Origin: Glebionis coronaria
Taxonomy: Eukaryota > Streptophyta > Magnoliopsida > Asterales > Asteraceae
Assembly (NCBI GenBank): GCA_025667525.1
Contig: JANFOE010000190.1
Location: 188,501-252,500, forward strand
Length of the DNA: 64,000 nt
Direction: 5' to 3'
The position numbers and the translations under genes were made by a program. Within the stretch, counting starts at the first letter, position 1; each line of letters begins with the position of its first letter. Shown piece by piece: positions 22,714 through 35,514 of the stretch. The notes below the pieces were generated by a model that had not been told where the DNA came from, did not search any database, and was given only the letters and a program-made list of their open reading frames with translations.

Positions 22714-24787
22714 GTAAGTTATTTCCCCGTTTCATCAATGTGTGTCTTTTACTGATTGTGAGTGAAACAAGAGAAATTTGATGTGACGATATATGTTCAC
22801 ATTTTAATATTGGATTGAAGTCGATTGATGGGAATGGTGATGATATAAAACTAAGAAAAACTTGAATAACTTTTTAAAGAAGCCATATCACAGAAGCATT
22901 CTACAGGTTTGGCATAAATTTCCAACATTTTGTATATAAACTTTTAAGATTTATTCATTTAGAAAGCGGAATAATTAATTAGTATGGATTTAAATCAAGC
23001 TCAATAATTTATGTGTTTACGTGTAATGGTATTGGTATCCATGTAATCAGCAATGGCAACAGATGAAGTTACATGGTTAAAGTGTGTGTCAGATTGTCAC
23101 AACCACTTCAAATAGGCAAATGAAAACACGTCTCACGTATTGATTTCTGACCTGGTCGTCCTGCCCCTACAGGTTTTAGGATAATCAGATACTCTATCGT
23201 GGATATCGGAATCCATTTTGGGATACCGTATATCCTTGGCTATTATAATATGTCATATTTCCAGGGTCGATTATATATATAGCAGCCTTGTCACTCTACG
23301 CGGTCCCTTTTGGTAACCATGCATGGTTTCCCCTTTTTGAACTAATTTTCTTCATTTGAAGAGGGCATAAAATAGCACATTAGGATAATTCAAATTTACA
23401 CCAAGCATGTATAATCATGTATTCTTGATGTCAGTGCAATAATGGAATTTACCAATGTTTCAACGATTAACACGATAAACAAAATTGGCATCTTTCTTGA
23501 ATAGCTCATAAATTGCGATACTTTGTAGAAGATGTAACCAATTGGTGCTGTTAGCTAATCCTTCTTTTGAACCTAGCTAGGAGCCTTAACTGCTTCTGAA
23601 AGTAAGTTAACACTAGATAATGCCTATTTCTAAAGGATAGGCATTAGATTTATATCTGATAGTTTTCGATGCTTTTAGGTTAGTTAACACTCCTATCCTT
23701 CAGAAATAGTGATGCAACTACAAATTAAACACAGTTCTGCTCCTTAAATTCGTTGTATGATTCTGTCCATTCTGGAGGCATGTTTCTCATTTGTTGCCAA
23801 GAGTTAAACAACACGTTGACAAACCATTCCCTCACCTATAATAAGAACAATGTTCCTCCTTTTTGTAACATACCCCAACTCCACACAATTATACTTGATT
23901 TCACCAACCTTATTTCAGTGCGAACAAATTTTTTTTTCCCTCTATATTTATATGTTTGAGCCTCTTCAAAGTCGTGTTATTTCTCTCTTGGTTGGCGATG
24001 CATCCTGTGTCTTTGTGATATGCTTCAGAGGTCATTACAGGTCTGTTTTTTTATCTCTCTATGCTGCTGTTTATCATTTTTGTATCCTGATCTTCCAAAA
24101 AGCCCAACATTTTCATCGTGTACAAATAGAGTTCTTTGAGTTAATTACAATCCGTAATTGATAGTGCATAAATAACCATTTAAACTCACTATTGTTAAGC
24201 TAAGAACTGATACCTATATATTTTCAGTAATGTGAATCAAACATAGCTAAGGTTTGGGTGAGATTAGTGTTATTATCTAGAAGTAGTGGCAATTTTGCAA
24301 ATTATTTATCTGACCTAACACGACGAACCAATTGACATCTAACATTGCTTGTGCCCAGCCATTTTGTACTGCGAAATGAAGAGGATTCAGAGAAACAAAA
24401 TATTAACTTTCCACAAGCAAAATCAAATGTATGGTCGTGTCATAAGACCATATTTTTTCCTTTGTTGTATCGAATCGCAAAATCAACACAATTCAAGATA
24501 AGCTGAAAACTAAACTATCAATGAAGGGAGGAGAAGGTAACTGTCACAACAAGAACAATGGATCGATTAAATACTTATGGGATTAAAAACAATATCAAGG
24601 TTACGGTATGATTATAAACAATATGGGGTTACGGTATGATTGGTTGTAAAGATGCGTATGTGTGTGCAAAGATATGTGTGGAATATAAGTCTCACCAAAC
24701 CAAGTTGTAAATTTAATCAACATTTGTTTTTTACAACAACATAAAAGATTACATTATTATATGTTTTTAACCATTTTATGTTTTTAA
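22714..24787. other. Helitron interior, no recognised gene
   Basis: AT-rich; short open segments (for example 23850..24161) are hydrophobic and unlike any family I know. Contains a foldback at 23616..23711, listed separately. Confidence 0.35.
23616..23711. repeat. Nested hairpin/foldback
   Basis: TAATGCCTAT and ATAGGCATTA form a perfect 10-bp stem with a 9-base loop. The inner sequence CTATTTCTAAAGGATAGG is also the near-perfect reverse complement of CCTATCCTTCAGAAATAG at about 23694..23711, giving a second overlapping stem with one mismatch. Confidence 0.65.
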
Positions 24788-25235
24788 CCAATGTTTTGAA
24801 ACTCGGTTTTTAAATCGAATCGGTCGAGTCACCTGGTCTACATCAACCCGGGACGAACCATACCAGCCCAGGTTTACCCGGTTTTAAGAAAAAAACATAT
24901 TTTTAATATATAATTCACAAAAATTATATATAAAAATCAAATATTTTTCCGTATATTAAACATATAAATTGTTTACCAACCAATATTGTATGTAAAAACA
25001 TATTTTTAATAATTCACAAAAATTATATATAAAAACCAAATTTTTTTCGTATATTGAACATATAAATTGTTTACCAATCAATATAGTATGTAAAAATAAA
25101 CATCCATTGTAAATATGTAAAATTTGCATATTTTAAAAAAACCAAAAAAATAGAAACCCGACTGGGTCACGAAAACCGGGTAGAATTGACTCAAATCAAA
25201 CCCAATAGGTCTAACCGGGTTTCAAAAATGTGAAA
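24788..25235. mobile_element. MITE-like foldback element with TTTTGAAACYCGGTT ends
   Basis: The left end contains TTTTGAAACTCGGTT and the right end the reverse complement of TTTTGAAACCCGGTT. Inner arms are GC-richer (CAGCCCAGGTTTACCCGG; GGGTCACGAAAACCGGGTAG) around an AT-rich core. No coding capacity. A target duplication was not found with confidence. Confidence 0.55.
24891..25096. repeat. Two-copy tandem repeat, period about 103 bases
   Basis: Both copies start AAAAACATATTTTTAAT and pass through AATTCACAAAAATTATATAT and ATATAAATTGTTTACCAA; they differ by a few substitutions and small gaps. They form the core of the MITE-like foldback. Confidence 0.8.
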
Positions 25236-25692
25236 CCCAGTTTAATATGATCCGCTTTTCTGTCGGAACCGTGATTAGTGAAAAAAATTATATACAAGAT
25301 ACTTTAAAAAGCCAAAATGAGTGGGCTGGAGAAAATTCCATTATTTCGTAACACTTACGATTTATAAAAACTATACACTCTTATATGCAAATTATAATTT
25401 AAACTTTTTTTAGTAAAAACATATATAATTTGAACCAAGGTTTTAGAAATATATAATTTAACGATTTTATTAAAAAATATATAATTTATAAGTACAAAAC
25501 AAACTCATCAAACATTTCTACTACGTTTAAAAAATATTTATTCAAATTAAAAAAAATGTTAACGTCAATCTTTAGCTAAAAAAATTATAATTAAAAATCA
25601 CAAATCAAAAAATCAGTAGTCATACATGCCAATAGAACATTACAATAAAATATTTATAAGATAGAAAAAGTAAAGCGACAATTAGAAGTCAT

Positions 25693-25875
<183 letters not shown>

Positions 25876-25984
25876 TACCATCATTAATCAAACGATCATT
25901 TTATGTTAAGGTTCAAGCCTTAAATCACACGTTATATATTCAAGGTACAGGTTTTCGTTGTTCGGCCAATTTAGGGCAGTCTAT

Positions 25985-26570
25985 AAATAATTATTAACTC
26001 ATTCTTATTCTTATAAACAAACATATGGTTCTTAGTGATCACGAGCATGAATTTCTCAAATTACAGCCTACACACGTGATTCACCAAATTTATGGATGCT
26101 ACATGTGCATTGGTCAATCCAAACGACATCACATGAAACTCATAATGTTCATTACAAGTTCTGGATGTAGTGATTGGAATAGATAATCTTTTGCGCGGAT
26201 ACGAAGTTGATGATAACCATGCCGAGGATCAAATTTTTAAAACATACGCTAGAACCTCGTAAATTATCAAACAAATCTATCATCTTGGGTAGTGGATATA
26301 GATTTTTAATCGTCAATTTACATAGTTCACGGTAATCAATAAATATAAGGAATGATAATACCATAGCTCTTCATGATGACGAGCTTGGTAGAATAAATTT
26401 TTTCTCCGACAACTCTCTCAGTTGTACGGTAATTCCTTTAATTCAGATGGTGCTGACGTACAGTGCACATACCACAGGTACAACACCGGGAATATATTCA
26501 ATACCAAATTCAACTTGCCTTAATGGCGAAAGTCTAGGTATTTCACCAGCAAATACCCCCTAAAGTTTCA
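25985..26570 (-). pseudogene. G2 reverse transcriptase remnant (Ty3/gypsy)
   Basis: Minus-strand translation from 26570 down: LRQVEFGIEYIPGVVPV (usual REVEFxIDLIPGxxPI), LRELSEKKFILPSSS (usual LxELLxKGFIRPSxSP), [20 protein letters not shown] then [12 protein letters not shown] (RT palm), HYEFHVMSFGLTNA (usual GHYEFLVMPFGLTNAP), and KFMLVITKNHMFVYKNKNEL where VFIDDILIYSK is expected. The FIDD aspartates are lost, so the enzyme is dead. Several frame changes. The protein stops short of RNase H where the Helitron and flanking DNA intervene. Confidence 0.85.
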
Positions 26571-27258
26571 GATAACTGAAACATCTTTTAATAAATTCAT
26601 ATTAGGTTCTTTCTAGATTATAATATCTATGAATAATTCACAACCATTCATGGTATAATTTCATGTCTAAATGCAGGATCTGGTCATCCATCAAGAATTA
26701 TTTAGATCACTTTTGATAATCAACATCTTATCATTTAGCGGAATTCTACTCGAGTTCCCATCAATTAAGACAATGTCCTCATGTCATAACTAATCAATCC
26801 ATTCTACTGGCACTATCAACTTTTCAGTTTCATTACCGTTGATAAGATGTGAACTCCTCAAAAGACTAATAATAACTCATAATCCTTCACAAATTCAAGG
26901 ATATATGGAGACAAAACTACCATTAAAAGAGTAAGGTCAACGCATAATCTACGCGAGAGAATTTCAAATCAGATACAGACGAAAACATTAACGAATATGA
27001 ATATATCCCATGTTTTCATAATTTGAGTACGCATTCGAAAGCTCCTCAGATCGTTACCCAGGTCATTCAAATGAAATCTAATCAGAAGAAATGATAGGAA
27101 CGTCAATACATCCAGTCGGGTATCAACACTCGGTAATCAGATACTTTTCCAAAGAATCTCACTACGAAAGAATTGGACAAGAAGGGAATATCAATTATCA
27201 AATAAGACAAGTTCCACAGATGAGTAAATTCGACTCAGATGAATAAATAGTACGGGCA
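26571..27258 (-). other. G2 protease/gag-side interior, unreadable
   Basis: Lies upstream of RT in G2 sense and should hold protease and late gag. No motif (DSG/DTG or CCHC) could be found. Ends at the CATAT duplicated by C4. Confidence 0.5.
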
Positions 27259-27263
27259 CATAT

Positions 27264-27661
27264 TGAAGGATCGTATTTTCTAAGGATTAGGCATGTATGG
27301 ATTAACCTATTGAGATGGATGGAGAATGGAGAAACTTAGAGAGAGAAAGAAGAGAGAGAAAGGAGAGAGTTGAAAGGAAGATGGAACTATGATAATGAAT
27401 TTTGTTCAACAACCCCTCCTAACATGCTAGGAGGGGGTTTATATAGCCCACCCTACATGTGGGCTATATGGGCTATATTGGATCACGATCCCAATATCAT
27501 TGGAGTGACCGATCCTTTCTAAATACGTAAAAACGTATTTCTAACAATCTACCCCAAAGGGAGGTCACTCCAAGTTACAATGTCCTAAATAGTCTATAGC
27601 TCGTGATCTATGCTAATAATGATGTGACCGAGACTTTCCTTGGAAAAACGTATTTCCAACA
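27264..27661 (-). repeat. C4 3' LTR
   Basis: On the minus strand begins TGTTGGAAATACG and ends CGATCCTTCA. About 112 bases inside the LTR start lies a second copy of the LTR start plus purine tract (27531..27572). GGAGTGACC and GGTCACTCC flank this inner copy as an inverted pair, and AAATACG/CGTATTT form an inner stem. Confidence 0.9.
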
Positions 27662-27686
27662 ATCTCCCCCAAAGGGAGGTCACACC
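27662..27686 (-). other. C4 polypurine tract
   Basis: On the minus strand GGTGTGACCTCCCTTTGGGGGAGAT runs into TGTTGG, written here in parts: TCCCTTTGGGGGAGAT is the purine-rich primer. The same motif is duplicated inside each LTR. Confidence 0.75.
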
Positions 27687-30182
27687 ATTTTACAAAATCT
27701 TAAACCTAGCATACTATGCTTGAATCTTCGATCTTGTTCTTGTGAATATGCTTGATGTGATCTTTGACTTCAGCCTTGAGCACGTTTCTTTGCCTTGATC
27801 TTGTGCATTCATCACTTGTGATATTCGCCTCTTCGTGACTTCATGTTCTACATACTTATACCTTTATAATTCTTTAAAGCTTCAGAGTTTGATACAGCAG
27901 AAGACTTGACCTTCAGACTTTCTTGAATTCGTTGAAGTACTGAGTGTATGCAGTATAAGCATGTGGTGACGACTTCTTCTGGATTGTACACCGCAATGCC
28001 ACCTTCTTGTTACGCTGCATAAGACAGTTAGCAACAAACCATATACACGGATGAAATGGCCTTGAACATTTCATTCTTATTCGGTAGCATTTTACCTCCG
28101 GTCGGTGAAGACCGTTGGACGATATTAGATATTGTACCCGTGACAGATAGTTTCAATTAAGTAACTTCCTGACAGGATTTCGCTGGTAAACCCGTTCTCT
28201 TTATTCGACCGTCCAAAGCTGACTGCGAACATAAAGAGTGAATCATTTGGATAATAATATCCGCATGATTTGAAGCCGTTAATTCATGTTCCTGGAACAA
28301 GTGGAATTCAATTAAGAACCGCACCATCGTTGCTTTCCAGTTGTCACGAGCTTGATTCGTATAAAATCTTGCAAGTTACCTACCAAGTGCTGTTTGAGGT
28401 TAACACTAGAAGGATTTCCACTCATCACTGTGAACACTAAGGTATCACTCTGAGTGTTCTGGCAAGATCACTAAGATATTGCGTAGAGGCCTGGAACATG
28501 TTTAAATTCATTTAAGAATTAAACCACTGTTGCTTTCCAGTTATCACAAGTTTGATTCATAAAGAATCGCACAAGTCACCTACCATGAGCTTTTTGATGT
28601 TCTCTCAAGAAGGATTTCCATCTTCATTGTAACTGCTTTCGTATTACTCGGATGTTCAGGCAAGATCATGAAGATTTTGCGTAGGACTCTTAAGATCTTT
28701 CTTACTTTTCACAATGTGTGAAGAAGCAAGGAAATATGAAAGTGTGTCCTAATGAGATATTTGATGATCTCAAATGGCTCTAGACTCGATCGTGCATTTT
28801 GGATTTTTAGTGATCGGAGGCTGGAGAGGAGAGCCACCATTTCAATACCAATTTATTCGGAGTGAATAAATCAATAGATAATGTGTTGTCTCCGTGTGAT
28901 TAAAACAAATATCTTTTAAGAGATATCTGAGTTAGCTGGGATGGGTTGTGCCTTGCATCACTGGGTCCATGATGTCTGTCTTCAATATTAAGAATCATTA
29001 AACAATGATCTTAATAGCATATGTATTGACCCGGTTTCTGCCTAATTTGTAAGGAGGGCTTCTTTCTTTACACCCTTTATCTTTACAATTCTTTTTCATT
29101 CTTCAACCACTTCAATGCTTACCAATACGTCATCACTAGCACCTTGTTGTTATTGTTCCAGTGCTAACTTAAGTACTTGGTCGGCATTCAGCTACGTTCA
29201 CAATCTTTCTCCATCTTTCCTAAGGACTACTATTTCTAGCTATGGAATGTCCTTGGGAAGATTCCTCCGGTTCTAGAGAAATCATTGGACTTTAACCTAT
29301 CCTACCATCCTTATGTCACCACAATCTTCACCATCAAGAATAGAGATGTTTTGGGTAAGTGTATGTCACCATGAAATCCATTTTGAAGTGCAAATCCATT
29401 TTTCTCCCCCTTAACATATGCCACGATATCCGAAAACATTTCGCACATGTCGGGATGAGCTAGCACGTTAAGTCAAACCATTTGTGATTAATCATTTCCC
29501 ATATTAAATCACATTTTCTCCCCCATATTAAAAATATTAACCCAATCGAAGTTTTTAATATCAATTGATTTAATAGCATTTTAAGAAAGTTTGGGAAGAA
29601 AAATGCAAATCCAATAATCTTCATGAATTACACAAGCTCCCCCTCAAATTAATGAGGGTGTGCTGAAACGTAAAGTAAATACCTTTTAAACACAAGTGTA
29701 AGGTTTTTATCACGTGCAAAGATCAAATATGATAATGTATTCACAAGATTATCAATTTACGAGGTTGGACCTGAATGATGAAGAACATCATATGAAATAT
29801 TCACATGGTTCTTGTTCACGAATGTTGGTCACCTCGTCACGTCTGAAGTTATCTCTTGACTCCATGTGTACGATTGATATCGTTGTCTTGACGCCAACAT
29901 GTGAACTTGGCACTTTCGGCGTCAAGGATTCTGAATGCTGAAAAATTGCTCCCCCTCAATTGTTGACCCGTGTTCTATTGAAAGAGTTGTAGTCGTCGTT
30001 TGAGTAGTCGCATCGTCGAGTATGTAGATATCAATTGTAAATTTCTACGGTTGGTGGAGATGATAACTTCATAAAAACAAGATTTCTCTGGTTTTAACAA
30101 ATAAATGCACTGACACGTACATTTATCCGTGTTAGATTGTGTTATAAAGTAAACACAATCCCTTACATGGTTGTAAAGTAAA
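27687..30182 (-). other. C4 region between gag and 3' LTR, no coding match
   Basis: About 2.5 kb where copia pol would be expected. I find no GAG-pre-integrase HHCC, DDE, YVDD or RNase H motif on the minus strand. Two imperfect copies of a roughly 190-base segment (around 28290..28480 and 28500..28700, sharing GCTTTCCAGTT(G/A)TCAC and GAAGGATTTCCA) show internal duplication. CTCCCCCT words at about 29409, 29637 and 29949 may be extra purine tracts on the minus strand. Confidence 0.5.
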
Positions 30183-30945
30183 TCATGCCCGAGAAAATGA
30201 ATTCCCGTTGTTGAGTCAAAGCTTTCCGGTGAAATGCTTGACTTGATTATGAAAAGCGGGTTACTATCTGAAATAATAGCAAACCATTTTGAGCATGTTT
30301 TAAAACATTTGCACTTCTGCTCGAACTTTATTTACAACCCCGTGTCATTATTGAATGATATTTCTAGTATCGTAAATATTATCGATTCCAGAAGACATGC
30401 TCTTTTTATCAAAACATTTTTTGAACACACAATTTTGAATGATTTAGAAAACCTTTTTGAGAAATTCTCGAAAAATTATGTTCAATGTTTTGAAAACCAA
30501 TTACATGAGCTTAAGATGTTGAGTATCTTACAAAACGAATTCATGTCCGAGAAGTTGTAAACTTCCCGTTGTTAAGGATAAGTTTATCATCGGTGATAAA
30601 CTTTCCTTTATTTGAAGATGGGGTCATCATCTGATATTTAATGATGAGCCTTATACACGAGCTTAAAACCATTGAATGGTTTTAGGATAAGCTCGTGTCC
30701 GAGAAAACTTAATTTCTCGTTTTGAGGGTAAGTTATCGTTGCGTAGATAAACTTCCCTGTCTCTGAAGTCCGGGTCATCGTCTGTCATTTAACGAGGAGC
30801 CATTTACACGAGCTTAAAACCGTTGAATAGTTTTAATGAAAGCTCGTGTCCGAGAAAAATTAATTTCTCGTTGTTAGGATAAGTTTATCATCGGCGATAA
30901 ACTTTCCTTTCTTTGATGAACGAGTTATGGTCTGTGATGTGACTA
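30183..30945. repeat. Tandem array, period about 152 bases (at least 2.6 good units plus a diverged one)
   Basis: Units begin (C/G)TGTCCGAGAA at about 30542, 30694 and 30846 and share CCGTTGTTAAGGATAAG or a variant, GATAAACTTTCC, GGGTCATC, and ACACGAGCTTAAAACC. A diverged unit begins TGCCCGAGAAAATGAATTCC near 30186. The array lies just beyond the gag stop in element sense. Confidence 0.8.
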
Positions 30946-31009
30946 TAAGTCCTTTGTAAGCTTTAACCATGAATCCCTTGAGATACTAGTTTCTCCGATA
31001 TCTTCTTCT

Positions 31010-33267
31010 TCAGCAACCAAACTCTAAGAGTGTCCTTAGTTGAACGGTATACAACGATTGGACCGCTTCGTTCTTTGGAACATCAACTTTGGGACCTGCA
31101 TTCTCATTAGGAATTTGCATGCTTTGACATGAGTTAGCGATATCAATTATAGAAGCACGTGGGGGTTCACAGTTGGCTTTACTTGTGTCAGAGGTGACCT
31201 GAGTAGATGATTCACTTGTCTTAGCAGGTAAACGTTTCCTTTTATAGAAAACCTTAAGTTTAGGTTTAAGTGAAGTATCATCTTTATCAGTTTCCTCCCT
31301 AGTAGACTTAGTAGAATCAGAGACTATCCTAGTTAAAGGGCACTCGTTTCCTACAAGAGTGAAAGTTCTACCAGTGGGGCGCCACATTTTACCAATGGGT
31401 TTGATTTTAGCAACCCACTGGGATTTAAGTCTAGCACGGGAGTTCACCTCATTAAGCAATTTTTTGATACAGGAATCATGATTGGCTCTAAAGACACATT
31501 TCCTACATGTTTTACAAGTAGCATATTTAATGTCCGAGTAATTCCTAGACGATTGATACATGCTCCTAGGAGACGTCATGTTACGGTTAGTAGTGTTGGG
31601 TAATCTAGAAGGCATCTGACTAGGTTGGACATTGCTATCTCTTACATGTGTCTTTTGAATAGCTTCCCTTTGACCAAAATCCTGGCGCACATCAGTTGAA
31701 CTAGTTCTAGACGTGTTCATTGAACTATTCTTAGAGAAACTAGAGGCAATCATGTGATGAGGTCTTGCTAAAACTGATTTAGTCACATTAGGCCTAGTTG
31801 GTGGAGTGACTGTTCTAGAAATATGACCCAAATCAACTTGGGAGGTAAACCGTGGTCTCGAGGATTGTGGTCGCTCGGATCTAAATGCAGTAGGTTGTCT
31901 GACAATCGGTTGTCTGACGAACTAATTTGTAGGCGGTTTCCCCAAGATTGATGGTTTTTCAAGCTTAGTGTCCACACTAGGTCCTCTATTTTTCCTTAAC
32001 TCGTTTTTCAACGCAGCTATAGCAAACACCTTTTCTTGAACTTGGGCTTTTAACGTTTCATTTTCTTTGAGCAATCTATCTTGGGATGCCAATTTAGACT
32101 CTAGTAACTGAATTTGTTTCAACAGATTATCCTTTTCAGCTTTCGAATATAAAACTTTTTGATCCAATTTTCTTTCAAGAACAACGTTTGACTTTTCAAG
32201 TTTTTCAAAGTATGTTTCAAATTTGTCCGTTTTCTTAGAAATTCAAGTTTGGCATCCTCAAGATCTTTTGATTGTTGAGCTACAATCGTTTCGAGCTCTC
32301 TAATCTTGGAATCAGAATCAGTTAACGAAGCAGTTATAAAGCCTTTATCATGATGTACTATAGCATTTTGAACACTTTCTCCCCCATTATGACTCACATC
32401 GGATGAATCATAAGTGGTATTTCTATCACTCTTTTCCATCCCATGTTTGTCATAATTAGGTTCAGAATGCTCAATATGCGGCATGTCATCAGCATATACA
32501 TCATAAACAACATTACATTGTACCATGTTTGCAGGCTCTGCGTCATAAATGGGTAAGGTTTCATCAAGAGAAATCTCGTGAACATTCCCCGACGTGCCAC
32601 TGGTATCATGTTGTCCTCCTGATTCCGTGCTCTTGCCATCGTTAGGCTCCAAGTTGTCAACCGTATGACCATTCTCCTCTTGCATCTGCGTCATTGATTC
32701 TTGCACTCCATTATCATATGCTTGCTGAAGTCGAGATCTTTCATAAATCGAAGACGAGACCGATGTCATGAGCTTCAATATTGAATCACGGAACACTCGA
32801 AGCTCGGTATGTGTGTCTCGAAAAAATGATTGGAAAATCACTGAACTTTCAGACTTGATGATATTGAATTGGAGGAAAGGCGTGAGTTGTGTCACAAGAG
32901 TCTTATATGCAAGTGTGGATGCAGAGTGATTAATGTTTTCATGGTTGAGTTGCTCGGCGAGTTGGGTCAAAGTGGTGAACATTGAGTCGATGAATATATG
33001 ACGATCTTGACCAAAGATTGTCACAAATTCGCTCCCTCCTTGAATCCTCGAAAGAGTGACCAAATGAGACTGAAGCATTTGAAATGAAGTGATGCCACTT
33101 TTCCTAACTTTGTTTTGTATTGGTTGCAGTTCTCCCTCGTGAACTGTCGAACTCAACGATTCCATTGATGTTTGATGAAAGGTAAGTGGCAACGAGAAAG
33201 TGTAATTCAACGAGAAATTGATGTCTCGGGTTTTGACAAACCAACGAAAAATCCGTAAATGACTCAT
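31010..33267 (-). pseudogene. C4 gag-like protein (copia type), one frameshift and one stop
   Basis: Three open parts form one protein: 33267..about 32235 in one frame, then a frameshift near 32240 into the frame holding 32167..31922, then TAG at 31922..31924 and the same frame on to 31010. A likely start is the Met at about 33155 (MESLSSTVHEGE), so the ORF follows a 2.3-kb leader. Middle: acidic and Asp-rich. From about 32330 to 31980: heptad-like coiled coil (KAEKDNLLKQIQLLESKLAS). C-terminal part: basic, with CKTCRKCVFRANHDSCIKK and WRPTGRTFTLVGNECPLTR, a combination I recall from gag regions of Tanacetum copia polyproteins. There is no classic CCHC knuckle and no pol follows. Confidence 0.8.
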
Positions 33268-34329
33268 TCAAAAATCCTCCATAGATGATATGACTCTCTT
33301 TTTGGTTCAAACATTGTTGACGGCTCAAACGATGATAAATTAAACCCGATTAAATTCGTAGCCACTAAAAAATTCAAATGTTGCCAATTTTCTCGGTCTC
33401 GTCAAAAGAGTTTTGTCACTTAGTCTCGAAATTTGTCTTCAAATCCGGCCACAAAAACTTTTTATCCGTCAAATATTTTACCACTTTGATACTTTCAAAA
33501 TACTCGACTCAATCTCTATAATTCTCCGCAAACTAATAACGAAATTTAGCCCAAACTCATATCTTTACTGTTCATATATCCGGATATATTAACCAAATTG
33601 AAACCACCTATACAATACATCCATGGGATAAAATGTCATGGGATAAATTGTGTTAAGATAGTTTATACAAAGAAAGAACGTGGCCTAACATAACCATGAT
33701 AACCAAAACGTGGCATGTTTTCCCGCCAATTGTTGGAAAGTTAATGTGTAACGTGGCCTCTTGAAAACGTGTCACCCGATCCCACGTTATCCCTGTAACC
33801 TCCGACTAATAAAGTAATATAAAAACCATTTACTATAATTGTATGCACCAAACTTCCGCTACTATCTTACTAATCTTGGAATAATATAAAATGCAGTCAA
33901 CCCTTAATATTCTCACACAAAAATAAAACACACAGCCATAACTTTGGAAACTCCGTCTAATAACTTTCTTTCTCCTAACACATCTCAAACCTACTGCCAA
34001 GAACAAATAACTAACCATAGATTGATCCCAAACAAACAGCCATTAGATTTCGAACCACAATCAGTTGAAACTGGTCTTTGACAAAATTGAGCCGTTGCAA
34101 ATTGAATCTTTTCAAGATGAAAAGCAGTATTCAAGGCTTCAAGATCCAATCATGGGTCGCAGGTAGGTATTGGTTTGATTGTTTATGTGACAAAAATTAA
34201 AAGTGGGATTAACCCAGCACAGATCTATGATGATTAAATTTATTTCGTGTATGAACTCGAAGGTCTCGAAATGAATACAAAATACACGAAAAATAAAATC
34301 TGAGATCAATGTCTTTTTCTGTATGCTTT

Positions 34330-34690
34330 TACTTCGAGTCTAGAGAGATGAGTCGAGTGAGAGTTAAGGGTGTGTCGAGTCTTGAGCTGTTTCAGTCGAT
34401 TAGTCGAGGGTGTCGAGGTTGGTTGGGTATGTTTGTGCGTGAAAGGTTGAGAGTGTTGGATTTGAGAGAGTGGACATGAATGTGTTTGTGAGTCTGATTC
34501 TTCGTGCGTTGTTTTGAGAGTGTGATTTGTGGGTCGAGTCAAGGGTAGGTTTATGTGGCTGTCGAGGGAGTCGAGGGATGTGGTTGTGAGTCGAGAGTCG
34601 AGAGTCTGTTTAGAGTCGAGGGTGTGGGTATGTGGCAGTTCGTTAAGTCGATGTTGGGTTGGTTGTTATGTCTGTCGAGTCCTAGTCTAA
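34330..34690. repeat. GTCGAG motif array in C4 leader
   Basis: Eleven exact GTCGAG words in about 340 bases (plus strand; CTCGAC in element sense), often extended to GAGTCGAG(A/G)G, with T/G-rich spacers. Spacing is irregular (7 to about 145 bases). The segment is markedly GT-rich compared with its surroundings. Confidence 0.85.
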
Positions 34691-34749
34691 GTTTGTGGGT
34701 TTTGTTTAGTCTTTTGTTTTTATAAAGTTCATCAAAAAATTCAAACCTA

Positions 34750-35060
34750 TTACATCGCAGTACTCTTTATCGCAAAAACTCACCATCACAATATGCATAA
34801 AAACCATCGCAATAATGAAACCACTTCCATCGCAATGTTCACTCACTCCATCGTAATACACAAAACTAACAACCCATCGCAATATTTATTATGTCTTTCA
34901 TCGCAATGTCAAAACACTTCCATCGGAATGTCTCAATAAAAAATTCGGCAGAGTTTCGTCTCAGTGTCCCTTAAAAACCGTCGCAATCCTCGATCGCAAG
35001 TACGATCGGATTCCACGTCGGAATAAGGTATCGAAATACGTGATCGCAAAGTAGAACTTA
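34750..35060. repeat. CATCGCAAT motif array in C4 leader
   Basis: Four exact CATCGCAAT copies plus CATCGTAAT, CATCGGAAT, CGTCGCAAT, TATCGCAAA and GATCGCAA variants, separated by A/C-rich spacers of about 15 to 40 bases. Adjacent to but distinct from the GTCGAG array. Confidence 0.8.
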
Positions 35061-35498
35061 ATGGTTATTGCGATCGATATGGACAAACCTGGGACATTAC
35101 GATCGGAATACGGAATAATGCAACTTTCTATCAGAATAGGACGAAAAAGAAATGTATCGGAATAGCCATCTGAATATATAAACCCTTTTCCGATACATAA
35201 ACTTTGAGAAAAAGGACAAAACAGAAAAAAGAGGACAAAAACAGAAAACCGTAAACAACTACTAAAAAGGATTAAAATAGGATAATTAAAGTGATAAAAT
35301 ATCTGTAATTTTACAAGTGAAGTTGGATAAACAGAAAGACAAAACTGAAAAATATAAAAAACTAATAAAAAATGGATTAAAATTTGAAAATGGATAAATT
35401 TTTTTTAAGAAAAATAGACGAAGGAAAAAATTGTGAATTAAGAAAACTTTACCACAAAATCAATAGATAAAAACGCTCAAATCTGAAGAATCAACCAA

Positions 35499-35512
35499 GG
35501 CTCTTGATACCA
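35499..35512 (-). other. C4 primer-binding site (tRNA-iMet type)
   Basis: On the minus strand TGGTATCAAGAGCC, one inserted A away from the canonical TGGTATCAGAGCC, two bases from the 5' LTR end. Confidence 0.75.
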
Positions 35513-35514
35513 AT

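Larger units (their letters stand above)
33268..35498 (-). other. C4 long 5' leader
   Basis: 2.2 kb between primer site and gag with no sizeable sense ORF. It holds two unrelated short-motif arrays (34330..34690 and 34750..35060). On the plus strand 35160..35470 is a purine-rich AAAACAGAAA-type stretch. Confidence 0.6.

Noticed and set aside
30234..30560. 108-codon plus-strand open frame resembling a small helical protein
   Set aside because: Lies antisense to the C4 element, overlaps the diverged tandem unit, and matches no family I know; frame is not kept in the neighbouring units.
34750..35060. CATCGCAAT array considered as a CRISPR-like array
   Set aside because: Repeats are only 9 bases, spacing irregular, and the context is a plant retrotransposon leader.
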